Shown here piece by piece: positions 9,185 through 16,550 of a stretch of DNA of 64,000 nt (positions are counted from its first letter, which is position 1; the number at the start of each line of letters is the position of its first letter). The DNA lies in the NCBI GenBank assembly GCA_964648485.1, contig CAZYOF010000002.1, positions 184,329-248,328 of the forward strand, read 5' to 3'. A program made the translations under genes and the position numbers. Below the pieces are notes generated by a model. It ran no database searches and was not told the DNA's origin. It saw nothing but the letters and a program-made list of their open reading frames with translations. This DNA is from DAIOEK01 sp964648485 (GTDB lineage: Bacteria; Chloroflexota; Anaerolineae; Anaerolineales; Anaerolineaceae).

Positions 9185-9219
9185 TCCATTAATAAACCGA
9201 CTGACGGTTTATTAATGGA
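9185..9219. promoter_or_regulatory. TetR operator, perfect 15-5-15 inverted repeat
   Basis: Arms TCCATTAATAAACCG and its exact complement at 9205-9219 flank a 5-nt centre. The dyad starts one base after the -10 box and ends six bases before the TetR start codon, so bound repressor would cover the transcription start. The TetR protein encoded directly downstream is the obvious ligand. Confidence 0.85.
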
Positions 9220-9224
9220 GTGAA

Positions 9225-9935
9225 ATGGCTCGAAAACTCAATGAGACCGAATATGGTCAGAAACGGAACGAGATTCTGGATGCCGCCCTGAAAAGGGTAT
9301 ATACCGTTGGTTATGAAAATATGTCTATCCAGGATATTCTGGATGATCTGGGGATATCCAAAGGTGCTTTCTACCATTACTTTAATTCCAAGCCAGATCT
9401 TTTGCATGGGATTGTTTCGAGAATGATCGATGAGATATTTCTTGTTCTCACGCCAATTCTTGAGAATAACGAGATGGATGCCATCGAAAAACTTCGCCGC
9501 TATTTCTCCGCGGCATCCATGTGGAAGAGCGAGCGTCTTTCGCAAATGTTACCGATTATTAAGGTCTGGTATGCAGATGAGAATGTGCTGGTAAGAGAAA
9601 AAATCTACTCTGCTTCCGAGAAAATCATCATCCCCATTCTCTCAGGGATCATCCAGCAGGGCGTTCAAGAAGGAAGTATTCACACGCATCTACCGGATGA
9701 ATCTGCAAAGATTATTTATGGCATGATGTTTTCCATGGGAGATACGTTGAGCCGGCAGCTTCTCCGTCCACCGCCGGAGGGTATTGATCGGAACCGATTA
9801 CTTTCGCTGCTGGATGAATATACCCGGGTTATGGAAATAGCTCTGGGTATGAAGGCGGGTTCAATAGTGGTTTTCAGCAAAGACACCATCCAAACTTGGA
9901 TCGATACCATTGTCCCATACATGCAGCAAGCATAA
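9225..9935 (+). CDS. TetR-family transcriptional repressor
   Basis: A 236-residue TetR-type regulator. The helix-turn-helix spans about residues 27-55 (MSIQDILDDLGISKGAFYHY is the recognition part), followed by a helical ligand-binding domain without a recognisable ligand signature. GGAG lies upstream of the ATG. It is the first gene of a five-gene operon with two FtsX-type permeases, an ABC ATPase and a membrane-fusion lipoprotein, and a perfect 35-bp dyad overlaps its own promoter, so it probably represses the whole export operon and is released by a transported compound. The inducer is unknown. Confidence 0.92.
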   Translation: MARKLNETEYGQKRNEILDAALKRVYTVGYENMSIQDILDDLGISKGAFYHYFNSKPDLLHGIVSRMIDEIFLVLTPILENNEMDAIEKLRRYFSAASMWKSERLSQMLPIIKVWYADENVLVREKIYSASEKIIIPILSGIIQQGVQEGSIHTHLPDESAKIIYGMMFSMGDTLSRQLLRPPPEGIDRNRLLSLLDEYTRVMEIALGMKAGSIVVFSKDTIQTWIDTIVPYMQQA

Positions 9936-10006
9936 CTTTACCTGATAATCTCTTTCAATGGATAAACAGGTTTCAAGATAGCATATATGAATCAGGAGTA
10001 GTTCAA

Positions 10007-11236
10007 ATGGCTTTATTCTTACGTCTAGCCTGGCGGAATATCTGGCGTCACCGGCGGCGGACCATTATTCTCATATCATCCGTTGCAGTAACGCTGGGGA
10101 TGATGATGATGTTTGATGGTTTGATCGAAGGTTTTCAAGATGCCATATATACAAACGCCATCCGTGTGCTGGGCGGAAACATCCAGGTACACGCAGAAGG
10201 ATATAGTGAAAAGGTGGAACAGATGCCCCTGATCCCGCTTGAAGGAGAGGATCAGGTAATACAGGCTGCCATGAAAGAGCCTGAAGTAGTGGCTGCAGTA
10301 AGAAGGATCACAACGGGAGGAATGGCTACCAACCACGAAGGTGCTTTTGCTGTGACAATTTTGGGCATCGAACCGGAAAATGAAATGGATTTCAGCCTGG
10401 TTCCCGGAAAAACCAACGAAGGTCGTTTTATCAAAGCTGATGATGGAGATTCAATCGTGATTGGTAAGGGTCTGGCGATAGCCATGGATGTCAAACCGGG
10501 TGATCAAATTACCCTGGTTGGGAAAGGTGCCCATGAGCAGATGCGGAAACGCACCATGACCATTGTTGGAACATACGATTTAGGGATGCGGGATATAGAG
10601 AAACAGACGGTTTATATCTCACTGCCTGAAGCTCAGGATCTGTACGGATTAACTGGTCAGATTACAGAAGTTGCGATTGCCATCAAGCAAATTGGCTCTG
10701 AGCAAGCGGTCATTTCCCGCCTGCAGCAAAATATTCATGGCATGGAAATTAATTCCTGGCAGACAAACTATCCTGATCTAAACTCAGCCATCACGACAAA
10801 AACCGGTGTGATGAACATTTTCAGTATCATCCTGCTGGTTATCGCGGGGATCGGTATCATGAACCTGCTTTTAATGGCGATTTTTGAGCGAACTCGTGAA
10901 ATTGGTGTTCTTGGCGCCTTGGGATTAAAGCCACGGCAGATCTCTGTTCTGTTCCTCCTTGAAGGAGCAATGATGGGGCTGGTTGGTGCTGCTGTTGGTG
11001 TTGTATTTGGCTTGATTGTCAATTCAATACTTGGAACGGTAGGTTTTGATTACAGCCAGTTTACTTCTTTAACCGAGTACACGGCATTAATTAGTGGCAG
11101 GGTGTATTCCAGTCTGGGTTTACAGCAGTTACCCGGTCACCTCGTTACCGTGTTAATCATTTCCATTCTGGCATCCTTCTACCCTGCCTACGAGGCATCG
11201 CTGAATGATCCAGCTGTTTCTTTGCATACGGTGTGA
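10007..11236 (+). CDS. ABC transporter permease, FtsX/MacB/LolC-like (1)
   Basis: A 409-residue permease with the MacB/LolCE arrangement: one N-terminal membrane helix (after LAWRNIWRHRRR), a large extracytoplasmic MacB-PCD domain at about 45-270, and three C-terminal helices of the FtsX domain with the hallmark FERTREIGVLGALGLKPRQI. Such proteins couple ATP hydrolysis to extraction or export of lipoproteins, peptides or drugs without forming a channel. I start at ATG 10007, after AGGAG; the longer open frame would overlap tetR and lacks a binding site. Its TGA overlaps the leader of the next permease. Confidence 0.88.
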   Translation: MALFLRLAWRNIWRHRRRTIILISSVAVTLGMMMMFDGLIEGFQDAIYTNAIRVLGGNIQVHAEGYSEKVEQMPLIPLEGEDQVIQAAMKEPEVVAAVRRITTGGMATNHEGAFAVTILGIEPENEMDFSLVPGKTNEGRFIKADDGDSIVIGKGLAIAMDVKPGDQITLVGKGAHEQMRKRTMTIVGTYDLGMRDIEKQTVYISLPEAQDLYGLTGQITEVAIAIKQIGSEQAVISRLQQNIHGMEINSWQTNYPDLNSAITTKTGVMNIFSIILLVIAGIGIMNLLLMAIFERTREIGVLGALGLKPRQISVLFLLEGAMMGLVGAAVGVVFGLIVNSILGTVGFDYSQFTSLTEYTALISGRVYSSLGLQQLPGHLVTVLIISILASFYPAYEASLNDPAVSLHTV

Positions 11237-11244
11237 GGTGTAAG

Positions 11245-12468
11245 ATGATTCAACTTTTTAAAATGGCGGTACGTGATCTCACCCGGAATGTACGCAGAAC
11301 GCTCCTTTCAGCACTAGCATTGGGTCTGGGATTGGGATTGTTATTACTGATGGCTGCAGTTGTACGGGGTGAGATTCGTGATTCAATCGAAAAGTCGATC
11401 AAACTTCAGAGTGGTCATATGCAAATCCGGGCGGTATCGTATGATCAGGATAAAACCAGCCTTGTCTGGAAAGACCTGATCGAAGCACCCGATGCATTGG
11501 CTGCCAGTGTAGCAAAATTACCCAATGTAAAAGTAGCCACCCCGAGACTGGTAGCCTCCGGGATTATCAGCGCTGGAGATGTCTCGCGCGGAATTCAAAT
11601 TCTGGGAACAGATCCTTCTTCTGAAGCGAATGCTCCTTACCGGGATGGCATCGTTGAGGGTTCTTATATCACCGCTGATGACAGGGATGGTTTGTTGATT
11701 GGTCAGCCTCTGGCAGATAAGCTTTCATTATCAACTGGAGATACTGTTTTACTTCTTGCCAATACGTCTGATGGAGATGTTATTGAACAAAACTTCACTA
11801 TTAAAGGTATATATACCACGCATACACCTTCTCTCGATGAAGGAACGGTTTTGCTGCCGCTGACAAAAGCGCAAGCAATTACCAATACCGATGGTCATGC
11901 GAGTAATATCTTTATTCTCCTGCAGGATCGGGAAAAAGCACAAGATGTGATCAACTTAATGCAGACGGAGAAATATAAAATCGAGACTTGGGTTGATATG
12001 AATCCGCTGATTGTGCAGATGGAATCGTTCTCTGGTGCGTATATGATTTTGCTGTATCTGATCGTGCTCGGCGTTACCGCTACTGTGGTTGTAAATGCCT
12101 TGATTATGGCCGTGTTTGAGAGAACCCGGGAAATCGGAATCCTTTCTGCGATTGGCATGCGCAGCCGCAAGATCATGGCTATGTTTCTGACTGAATCTGC
12201 TGTTCTGGCGGTTCTTGGAATAATTATTGGATTGATTCTGGGTGCTTTGTTTGTCACCTATTCAATCAAAGTTGGTTTTTATATCGGAGATATGGGCGTA
12301 TCCGGGTTGGCGCTCCCTGAACGGTTATACGGATATGTAGTCCCAGGAGATGTGATCTCACTAACAATTACAGCGCTGGTTGTAACGCTGTTGGCATCTT
12401 TATACCCGGCGATCCTGGCTGCTCAGATGCAGCCCGTGGAAGCTTTACGGGGCGGCAAGCAGTCTTAA
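11245..12468 (+). CDS. ABC transporter permease, FtsX/MacB/LolE-like (2)
   Basis: A 407-residue paralogue of the preceding gene with the same order: N-terminal helix, extracytoplasmic domain, then three C-terminal helices with FERTREIGILSAIGMRSRKI. The two permeases probably form a heterodimer with the ATPase encoded next, as LolC and LolE do with LolD. I start at ATG 11245 after GAGGTG; the upstream GTG that overlaps the previous stop is unlikely. The substrate is not evident from sequence. Confidence 0.88.
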   Translation: MIQLFKMAVRDLTRNVRRTLLSALALGLGLGLLLLMAAVVRGEIRDSIEKSIKLQSGHMQIRAVSYDQDKTSLVWKDLIEAPDALAASVAKLPNVKVATPRLVASGIISAGDVSRGIQILGTDPSSEANAPYRDGIVEGSYITADDRDGLLIGQPLADKLSLSTGDTVLLLANTSDGDVIEQNFTIKGIYTTHTPSLDEGTVLLPLTKAQAITNTDGHASNIFILLQDREKAQDVINLMQTEKYKIETWVDMNPLIVQMESFSGAYMILLYLIVLGVTATVVVNALIMAVFERTREIGILSAIGMRSRKIMAMFLTESAVLAVLGIIIGLILGALFVTYSIKVGFYIGDMGVSGLALPERLYGYVVPGDVISLTITALVVTLLASLYPAILAAQMQPVEALRGGKQS

Positions 12469-12480
12469 GGAGATGAGGAA

Positions 12481-13167
12481 ATGGAAGTAACAAAAATTGA
12501 AAAGGTAACTAAAGTTTATAGTGTCGGAAAGATGGAAACCCATGCCCTGCAGGGAATAGATCTCTCTATTGAAAAAGGAGAATTCACTGCGCTGGTGGGA
12601 CCATCCGGGTCCGGGAAAACGACACTTCTTCAATTAATCGGATGCCTTGATACACCAACCAGCGGGAAGATCTATGTTAATGGCAAGGATGTATCCACGT
12701 TGAACAGGGATGAGCGGGCTGATATCCGGCGGGGACAAATTGGGTTTGTATTCCAGTTTTTTGCCTTGATACCCACACTTACTGCGTATGAGAATGTAGA
12801 AATGCCTTTACTGCTCAATAATGTGGAACCTGTTGCAAGGAAAAACAGGGTCGTAGAATTATTGCAACTAGTCGGATTGGTAGAAAAAGGTCACCATCGT
12901 CCAGATCAATTAAGTGGTGGGGAGCAGCAGCGAATTGCTGTTGCGCGTGCACTTGCTTCCAATCCTTTGTTGATCCTTGCAGATGAACCGACTGCCAATC
13001 TGGATACAGAGAATGGCAAGCAGGTGATGGAAACCATGCTAAGGTTAAACGAACAGACGGGTGTTACATTTGTTTTTGCAACACATGATCCAAGAGTGAT
13101 TCATTACGCACGGCGGGTGGTTACCCTGAGGGATGGCTTGATTGACTCGAACGGCGCTGCGAAGTGA
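12481..13167 (+). CDS. ABC transporter ATPase, LolD/MacB-like
   Basis: A 228-residue nucleotide-binding subunit with Walker A GPSGSGKT (residues 40-47), Q-loop FVFQFFALIPTLTAYENV, signature LSGGEQQRIAVARAL, Walker B LLILADEPTANLD and the switch His in ATHD. The Q-loop region and short length place it in the LolD/MacB/FtsE group that partners with FtsX-type permeases. AAGGAG precedes the ATG, 12 bases after the second permease. Confidence 0.93.
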   Translation: MEVTKIEKVTKVYSVGKMETHALQGIDLSIEKGEFTALVGPSGSGKTTLLQLIGCLDTPTSGKIYVNGKDVSTLNRDERADIRRGQIGFVFQFFALIPTLTAYENVEMPLLLNNVEPVARKNRVVELLQLVGLVEKGHHRPDQLSGGEQQRIAVARALASNPLLILADEPTANLDTENGKQVMETMLRLNEQTGVTFVFATHDPRVIHYARRVVTLRDGLIDSNGAAK

Positions 13168-13184
13168 AAAGATTGGAGTGAAAA

Positions 13185-14252
13185 ATGCGGATTATTGCAT
13201 TCTTAGTGATCCCGGTGATGCTTCTAACCGGGTGCGCAGGAGGAGGTTCCTCCCCAACGGCAGTCCCCACCCTGAACCTGGATCAAGTCTCACCTGTGTC
13301 TGAAGCATCATCTGAAACAGTGCAAGCTGTCGCTGGTGTTACTGCCAGTGGGATTCTTGTTCCAATTCGGGAATCGAGAATTGGCAGCAATACCATAAAT
13401 CAGGTTGATGCTGTACTTGTTTCCCTGGGAGATCACGTAAAACAGGGGGAGGTTCTGGCTACTCTTGGAGGTAGAGAAGTTGCAGAAGCCGCGTTGGCTG
13501 CCGCAGAAGCAGCAGCCATCTCTACCCAGCGTGATTTTGATAACTGGGTCCAGGAAGCGCCCATCCGGTATGCCCAGTTTGAGAAGGATATCGTGATCGC
13601 CCAGGAAGCTTACAACGAAGCGATGCGCTTAGATAAAAGCCTGAAATATCAGCGCTGGTTGTTTACAACGAAAACCGAAAAACAAATTCAGCGAATCGAA
13701 AAGGAACAGGAGACAAAATTTGGAAATCCAACAAATGAAGCTCTCGAAAAAGCTGAAGTCGATTTGAAATTAAAAGAAGCTGAACTTGTTGAGTTAAAAC
13801 GAAAATTAGCCACATTTGTAGATGGGATTGATCCCATTGAGTTATCTCAGCGGAAAGTCGCTCTGGAGAGTATGCAAAAACAAGTTTCAGGGGCGCGGGA
13901 GCAACTGGCAGCCCTGGATGTGAAGTCTCCTTTCGATGGGGTTGTAAGCCAGGTGAATATCCATGCTGGTGATATGGTTAATCCGGGGCAGGTTTTGTTT
14001 ATCGTAACAGATGTAACAACTTTGCGAGCGGAAACGACTGACCTCAGCGAAAGAGATACCCCACGGGTAAAAACCGGAATGACAGTCTCTGTGCGGGTCA
14101 AACCATTGGGAGTTTCCGTAGCGGGAACCGTAAAGGCAATTTCTGCCAGGGCAGAAAGTATTGGTGGAGATGTCGTTTACACTGCAGTAATAGAGTTGGA
14201 GGAAATACCAGAAAACGCCCGGGCGGGTATGACCGTGGAAGTGACTTTCTAA
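13185..14252 (+). CDS. Membrane-fusion (MacA/HlyD-like) lipoprotein
   Basis: A 355-residue adaptor with a lipoprotein signal: the lipobox LLTGC puts the lipidated Cys at residue 17. Two half-motifs of the biotinyl-lipoyl-like domain (about 60-95 and 235-275, the second containing SPFDGVVSQVNIHAGDMVNPGQ) flank a long coiled-coil hairpin rich in Ala, Glu and Lys, and a beta-barrel domain ends the protein. It completes the MacAB-like exporter begun by the two permeases and the ATPase. In a cell without a recognisable outer-membrane channel the adaptor may work at the cell surface; this is inference. Confidence 0.88.
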   Translation: MRIIAFLVIPVMLLTGCAGGGSSPTAVPTLNLDQVSPVSEASSETVQAVAGVTASGILVPIRESRIGSNTINQVDAVLVSLGDHVKQGEVLATLGGREVAEAALAAAEAAAISTQRDFDNWVQEAPIRYAQFEKDIVIAQEAYNEAMRLDKSLKYQRWLFTTKTEKQIQRIEKEQETKFGNPTNEALEKAEVDLKLKEAELVELKRKLATFVDGIDPIELSQRKVALESMQKQVSGAREQLAALDVKSPFDGVVSQVNIHAGDMVNPGQVLFIVTDVTTLRAETTDLSERDTPRVKTGMTVSVRVKPLGVSVAGTVKAISARAESIGGDVVYTAVIELEEIPENARAGMTVEVTF

Positions 14253-14264
14253 CTATTTTTCAAA

Positions 14265-14290
14265 GATGAGGAGCTTATTCGCTCCTCATC
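14265..14290. terminator. Bidirectional terminator after the export operon
   Basis: Perfect 10-bp stem GATGAGGAGC / GCTCCTCATC with a 6-nt loop, then GTTTT. The right arm overlaps the last codons of the convergent thioesterase gene. Confidence 0.8.
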
Positions 14291-14696
14291 GTTTTAACTT
14301 CACCAGCTTCATCTTTTCGGAAAGTCGGGCATTGTATTTATCCCAATCGATAATGAACCGTTCGTGTTCACCTTCCGCTATCTTCTCAGATTCGTCCCAG
14401 GCTTCTACTTTGAATCTTAAACGGCGGCGGTCAACTTCGAGCAATTTACTCTTGAACTTCACCTTCATACCCACTGGAGTTGCAGCCAGATGACGGACAT
14501 TAACCAGAATCCCCACCGTGCTCTGACCTTCAGGCAGCAAATCAACTACGGCGATATGGCAGGATCTTTCGAGATACATGATCATGCGGGGTGAGCTCAA
14601 TACAGGGGGGAGGGTTTCTCCACCATATTTACGCGCAGTTTCATTTTCATCTACTAAAATTTCAATTTCACCAATTAATCCGGGTTCAATTTGCAT
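14286..14696 (-). CDS. FlK-like hotdog thioesterase
   Basis: A 136-residue hotdog-fold protein resembling fluoroacetyl-CoA thioesterase FlK and related uncharacterised acyl-CoA thioesterases. Positions matching the FlK triad are a Ser in VLSSPRMIMYLE (Thr in FlK), the Glu of that motif, and the His of VRHLAATPVG. In most bacteria members of this family are not linked to fluoroacetate and the true substrate is unknown. GAGGAAATT precedes the ATG. It diverges from lysS with a 150-bp regulatory gap. Confidence 0.82.
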   Translation of the reverse strand: MQIEPGLIGEIEILVDENETARKYGGETLPPVLSSPRMIMYLERSCHIAVVDLLPEGQSTVGILVNVRHLAATPVGMKVKFKSKLLEVDRRRLRFKVEAWDESEKIAEGEHERFIIDWDKYNARLSEKMKLVKLKR

Positions 14697-14765
14697 AATT
14701 TCCTCGCCAGTTTTTCAATATTATACAATCAGTCAGGGAAGGATGTGGAATTACAGATTCCCTGA

Positions 14766-14813
14766 TGAAAATTTTCAAACAATCGACAGTGAAAATTCAT
14801 TTTCATTTATAAT
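14766..14813 (+). promoter_or_regulatory. Twin palindromes and -10 box upstream of lysS
   Basis: TGAAAATTTTCA (14766-14777, perfect 12-bp palindrome) and TGAAAAT-TC-ATTTTCA (14790-14805, perfect arms) lie 26 bp centre to centre. TCGACA (14783-14788) and TATAAT (14808-14813) make a possible promoter with a long 19-nt spacer. The same half-site in both palindromes suggests a dimeric regulator, but AT-rich DNA gives such repeats by chance more often. Confidence 0.45.
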
Positions 14814-14846
14814 GATATTTCATTATTTGAACATAAAGAGGTAGAG

Positions 14847-16373
14847 ATGGATCCTGAAATGAGCGAGCTCGAACGAACCCGGCTGGAGAAAGTGCAACGG
14901 TTACGCGATTCTGGAATCGAACCATATCCAACACGGGCAGATGTAACCCATACAACTACTGATGCGGTACAACTTTTCATTGATACAGAAGCATCCGGTC
15001 AGGATCCGGTTGATGTAAAGGTCAAGGTCGCTGGCAGACTGCGTTCCACCCGACCTATGGGAAAGATTATCTTTGCACATATCGAGGATGGTTCAGGCAA
15101 GTTGCAGTTGTTTTTAAGGGTGAATGAACTGGGCAAAGAAACGATGGATTTCTTCGTTAAAGAACTGGATCTTGGCGATTTTATCCAGGCGGAAGGAAAA
15201 TTATTCCGTACCCGAACCGGTGAAATTACTCTGCAGGTGAGTAGCTATACACTGCTGGCAAAATCATTGCTGCCCATACCTGCAGCGAAGGATGAAGTGG
15301 TAGATGGGCAGGTAATTAGGCATGCGACCTTGAATGACCCAGAAGTAAGATTCAGACAGCGATATGCTGATCTGGCGGTAAACCCGGAGGTAAGGGAAAT
15401 TTTCCGCATTCGGGCAAAGACAGTCAAGGCACTGCGTGATTACCTGGATCATCGTGGTTTCCTTGAGGTTGAAACCCCTATCCTGCAACCCATATATGGT
15501 GGCGCGGCTGCCCGTCCATTTGTCACCCATCATAATCAACTCAAACAAGATTTATTCCTGCGTATCTCTTTTGAGTTGTATCTGAAACGGATTATCGTTG
15601 GTGGCATTGACCGGGTATATGAAATTGGTCGTGATTTTCGTAACGAAGGAGTATCCTACAAGCACAATCCAGAATTCACACAACTTGAATTTTATCAAGC
15701 ATATTCCGATTATCTGGATATTATGAAAACCACTGAAGAGATGGTAGCGTACACTGCGGAGCAAGCGCTTGGAACAACATTAGTTAATTTTGATGGAAAA
15801 GAAATCAATCTGGCGCCACCCTGGCGGCGGCTTGAATTACGGCAGGGTATTCTAGAAGCGACCGGGATCGATATAATGGAATACCGGGAAGATCAACAAC
15901 TTCGGGATGCGATGGCTGCCAAAGGTTTAAAATTCAACCCCAATGCCACCCGGGGTAAATTGATAGACGGGATGATCGGCGATTATCTGGAACCCAACTG
16001 CATTCAACCAACCTTTATTTACAATTACCCACGCGATATCTCACCACTGGCTAAATCGATGCCCGGTGACCCGCAGACAGTGGAAAGGTTTGAAGGTTTT
16101 GTCGGAGGCATGGAGTTGTGTAATGCCTTCACCGAGTTGAACGATCCGCTCGACCAGGAAGCACGCTTCTTGGAAATGGGACGCGCTTACACGGATGATG
16201 ACGAAGAAAAGAATCCGCTGGATGAAGATTACCTGCGAGCAATGTCATATGGCATGCCGCCCATGGGCGGGTTCGGGATGGGTATTGATCGCCTGGTAAT
16301 GCTGCTTACTGGCTACCGCTCCATCCGCGAAGTGATCCTCTTCCCGCATTTACGTAAATCTGAAGAAGAATAA
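14847..16373 (+). CDS. lysS: Lysyl-tRNA synthetase, class II
   Basis: LysS charges tRNA-Lys. The 508-residue protein has an N-terminal anticodon-binding OB fold (about 55-150, containing KVAGRLRSTRPMGKIIFAHI) and a class II catalytic core with motif 2 (RNEGVSYKHNPEFTQLEFYQ) and motif 3 (GFGMGIDRLVMLLTG). AGAGGTAGAG lies just before the ATG. A strong terminator follows, so it is probably transcribed alone. Confidence 0.97.
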   Translation: MDPEMSELERTRLEKVQRLRDSGIEPYPTRADVTHTTTDAVQLFIDTEASGQDPVDVKVKVAGRLRSTRPMGKIIFAHIEDGSGKLQLFLRVNELGKETMDFFVKELDLGDFIQAEGKLFRTRTGEITLQVSSYTLLAKSLLPIPAAKDEVVDGQVIRHATLNDPEVRFRQRYADLAVNPEVREIFRIRAKTVKALRDYLDHRGFLEVETPILQPIYGGAAARPFVTHHNQLKQDLFLRISFELYLKRIIVGGIDRVYEIGRDFRNEGVSYKHNPEFTQLEFYQAYSDYLDIMKTTEEMVAYTAEQALGTTLVNFDGKEINLAPPWRRLELRQGILEATGIDIMEYREDQQLRDAMAAKGLKFNPNATRGKLIDGMIGDYLEPNCIQPTFIYNYPRDISPLAKSMPGDPQTVERFEGFVGGMELCNAFTELNDPLDQEARFLEMGRAYTDDDEEKNPLDEDYLRAMSYGMPPMGGFGMGIDRLVMLLTGYRSIREVILFPHLRKSEEE

Positions 16374-16393
16374 GGTAATCAGAATACTATTAG

Positions 16394-16425
16394 AAAATCC
16401 GGCAGTTCTAATTGCCGGATTTTTT
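16394..16425 (+). terminator. Rho-independent terminator of lysS
   Basis: 11-bp stem AAAATCCGGCA / TGCCGGATTTT with an 8-nt loop, ending in a T-run. Confidence 0.88.
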
Positions 16426-16450
16426 GTCATAGGAAAATATAGATTTTACA

Positions 16451-16509
16451 TTGTAATTTTGGATTAATTCAATAGAATTAAGTTAACCCTTATCCCCCCA
16501 TAGGGGATA
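16451..16509 (+). promoter_or_regulatory. Promoter and CsoR/RcnR-type operator of the metal ATPase
   Basis: TTGTAA (16451-16456), a 16-nt spacer and TAGAAT (16473-16478) form a likely promoter. Just downstream, TATCCCC-CCATA-GGGGATA (16491-16509) is a perfect 7-5-7 dyad with the C-tract/G-tract character of CsoR and RcnR family operators. The only CsoR-family gene in the window is at 21978. A link between them is inferred. Confidence 0.6.
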
Positions 16510-16550
16510 CTGCATAACAATTGATTTCTTCCCTGAAAGGATTCGGTTAG

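Noticed and set aside
9896..10006. Longer start of the first ABC permease
   Set aside because: It overlaps tetR; ATG 10007 has AGGAG and the typical N-terminus.
14286..14696. Fluoroacetate resistance gene
   Set aside because: The FlK fold is widespread in bacteria with no fluoroacetate link; only a generic thioesterase call is supported.
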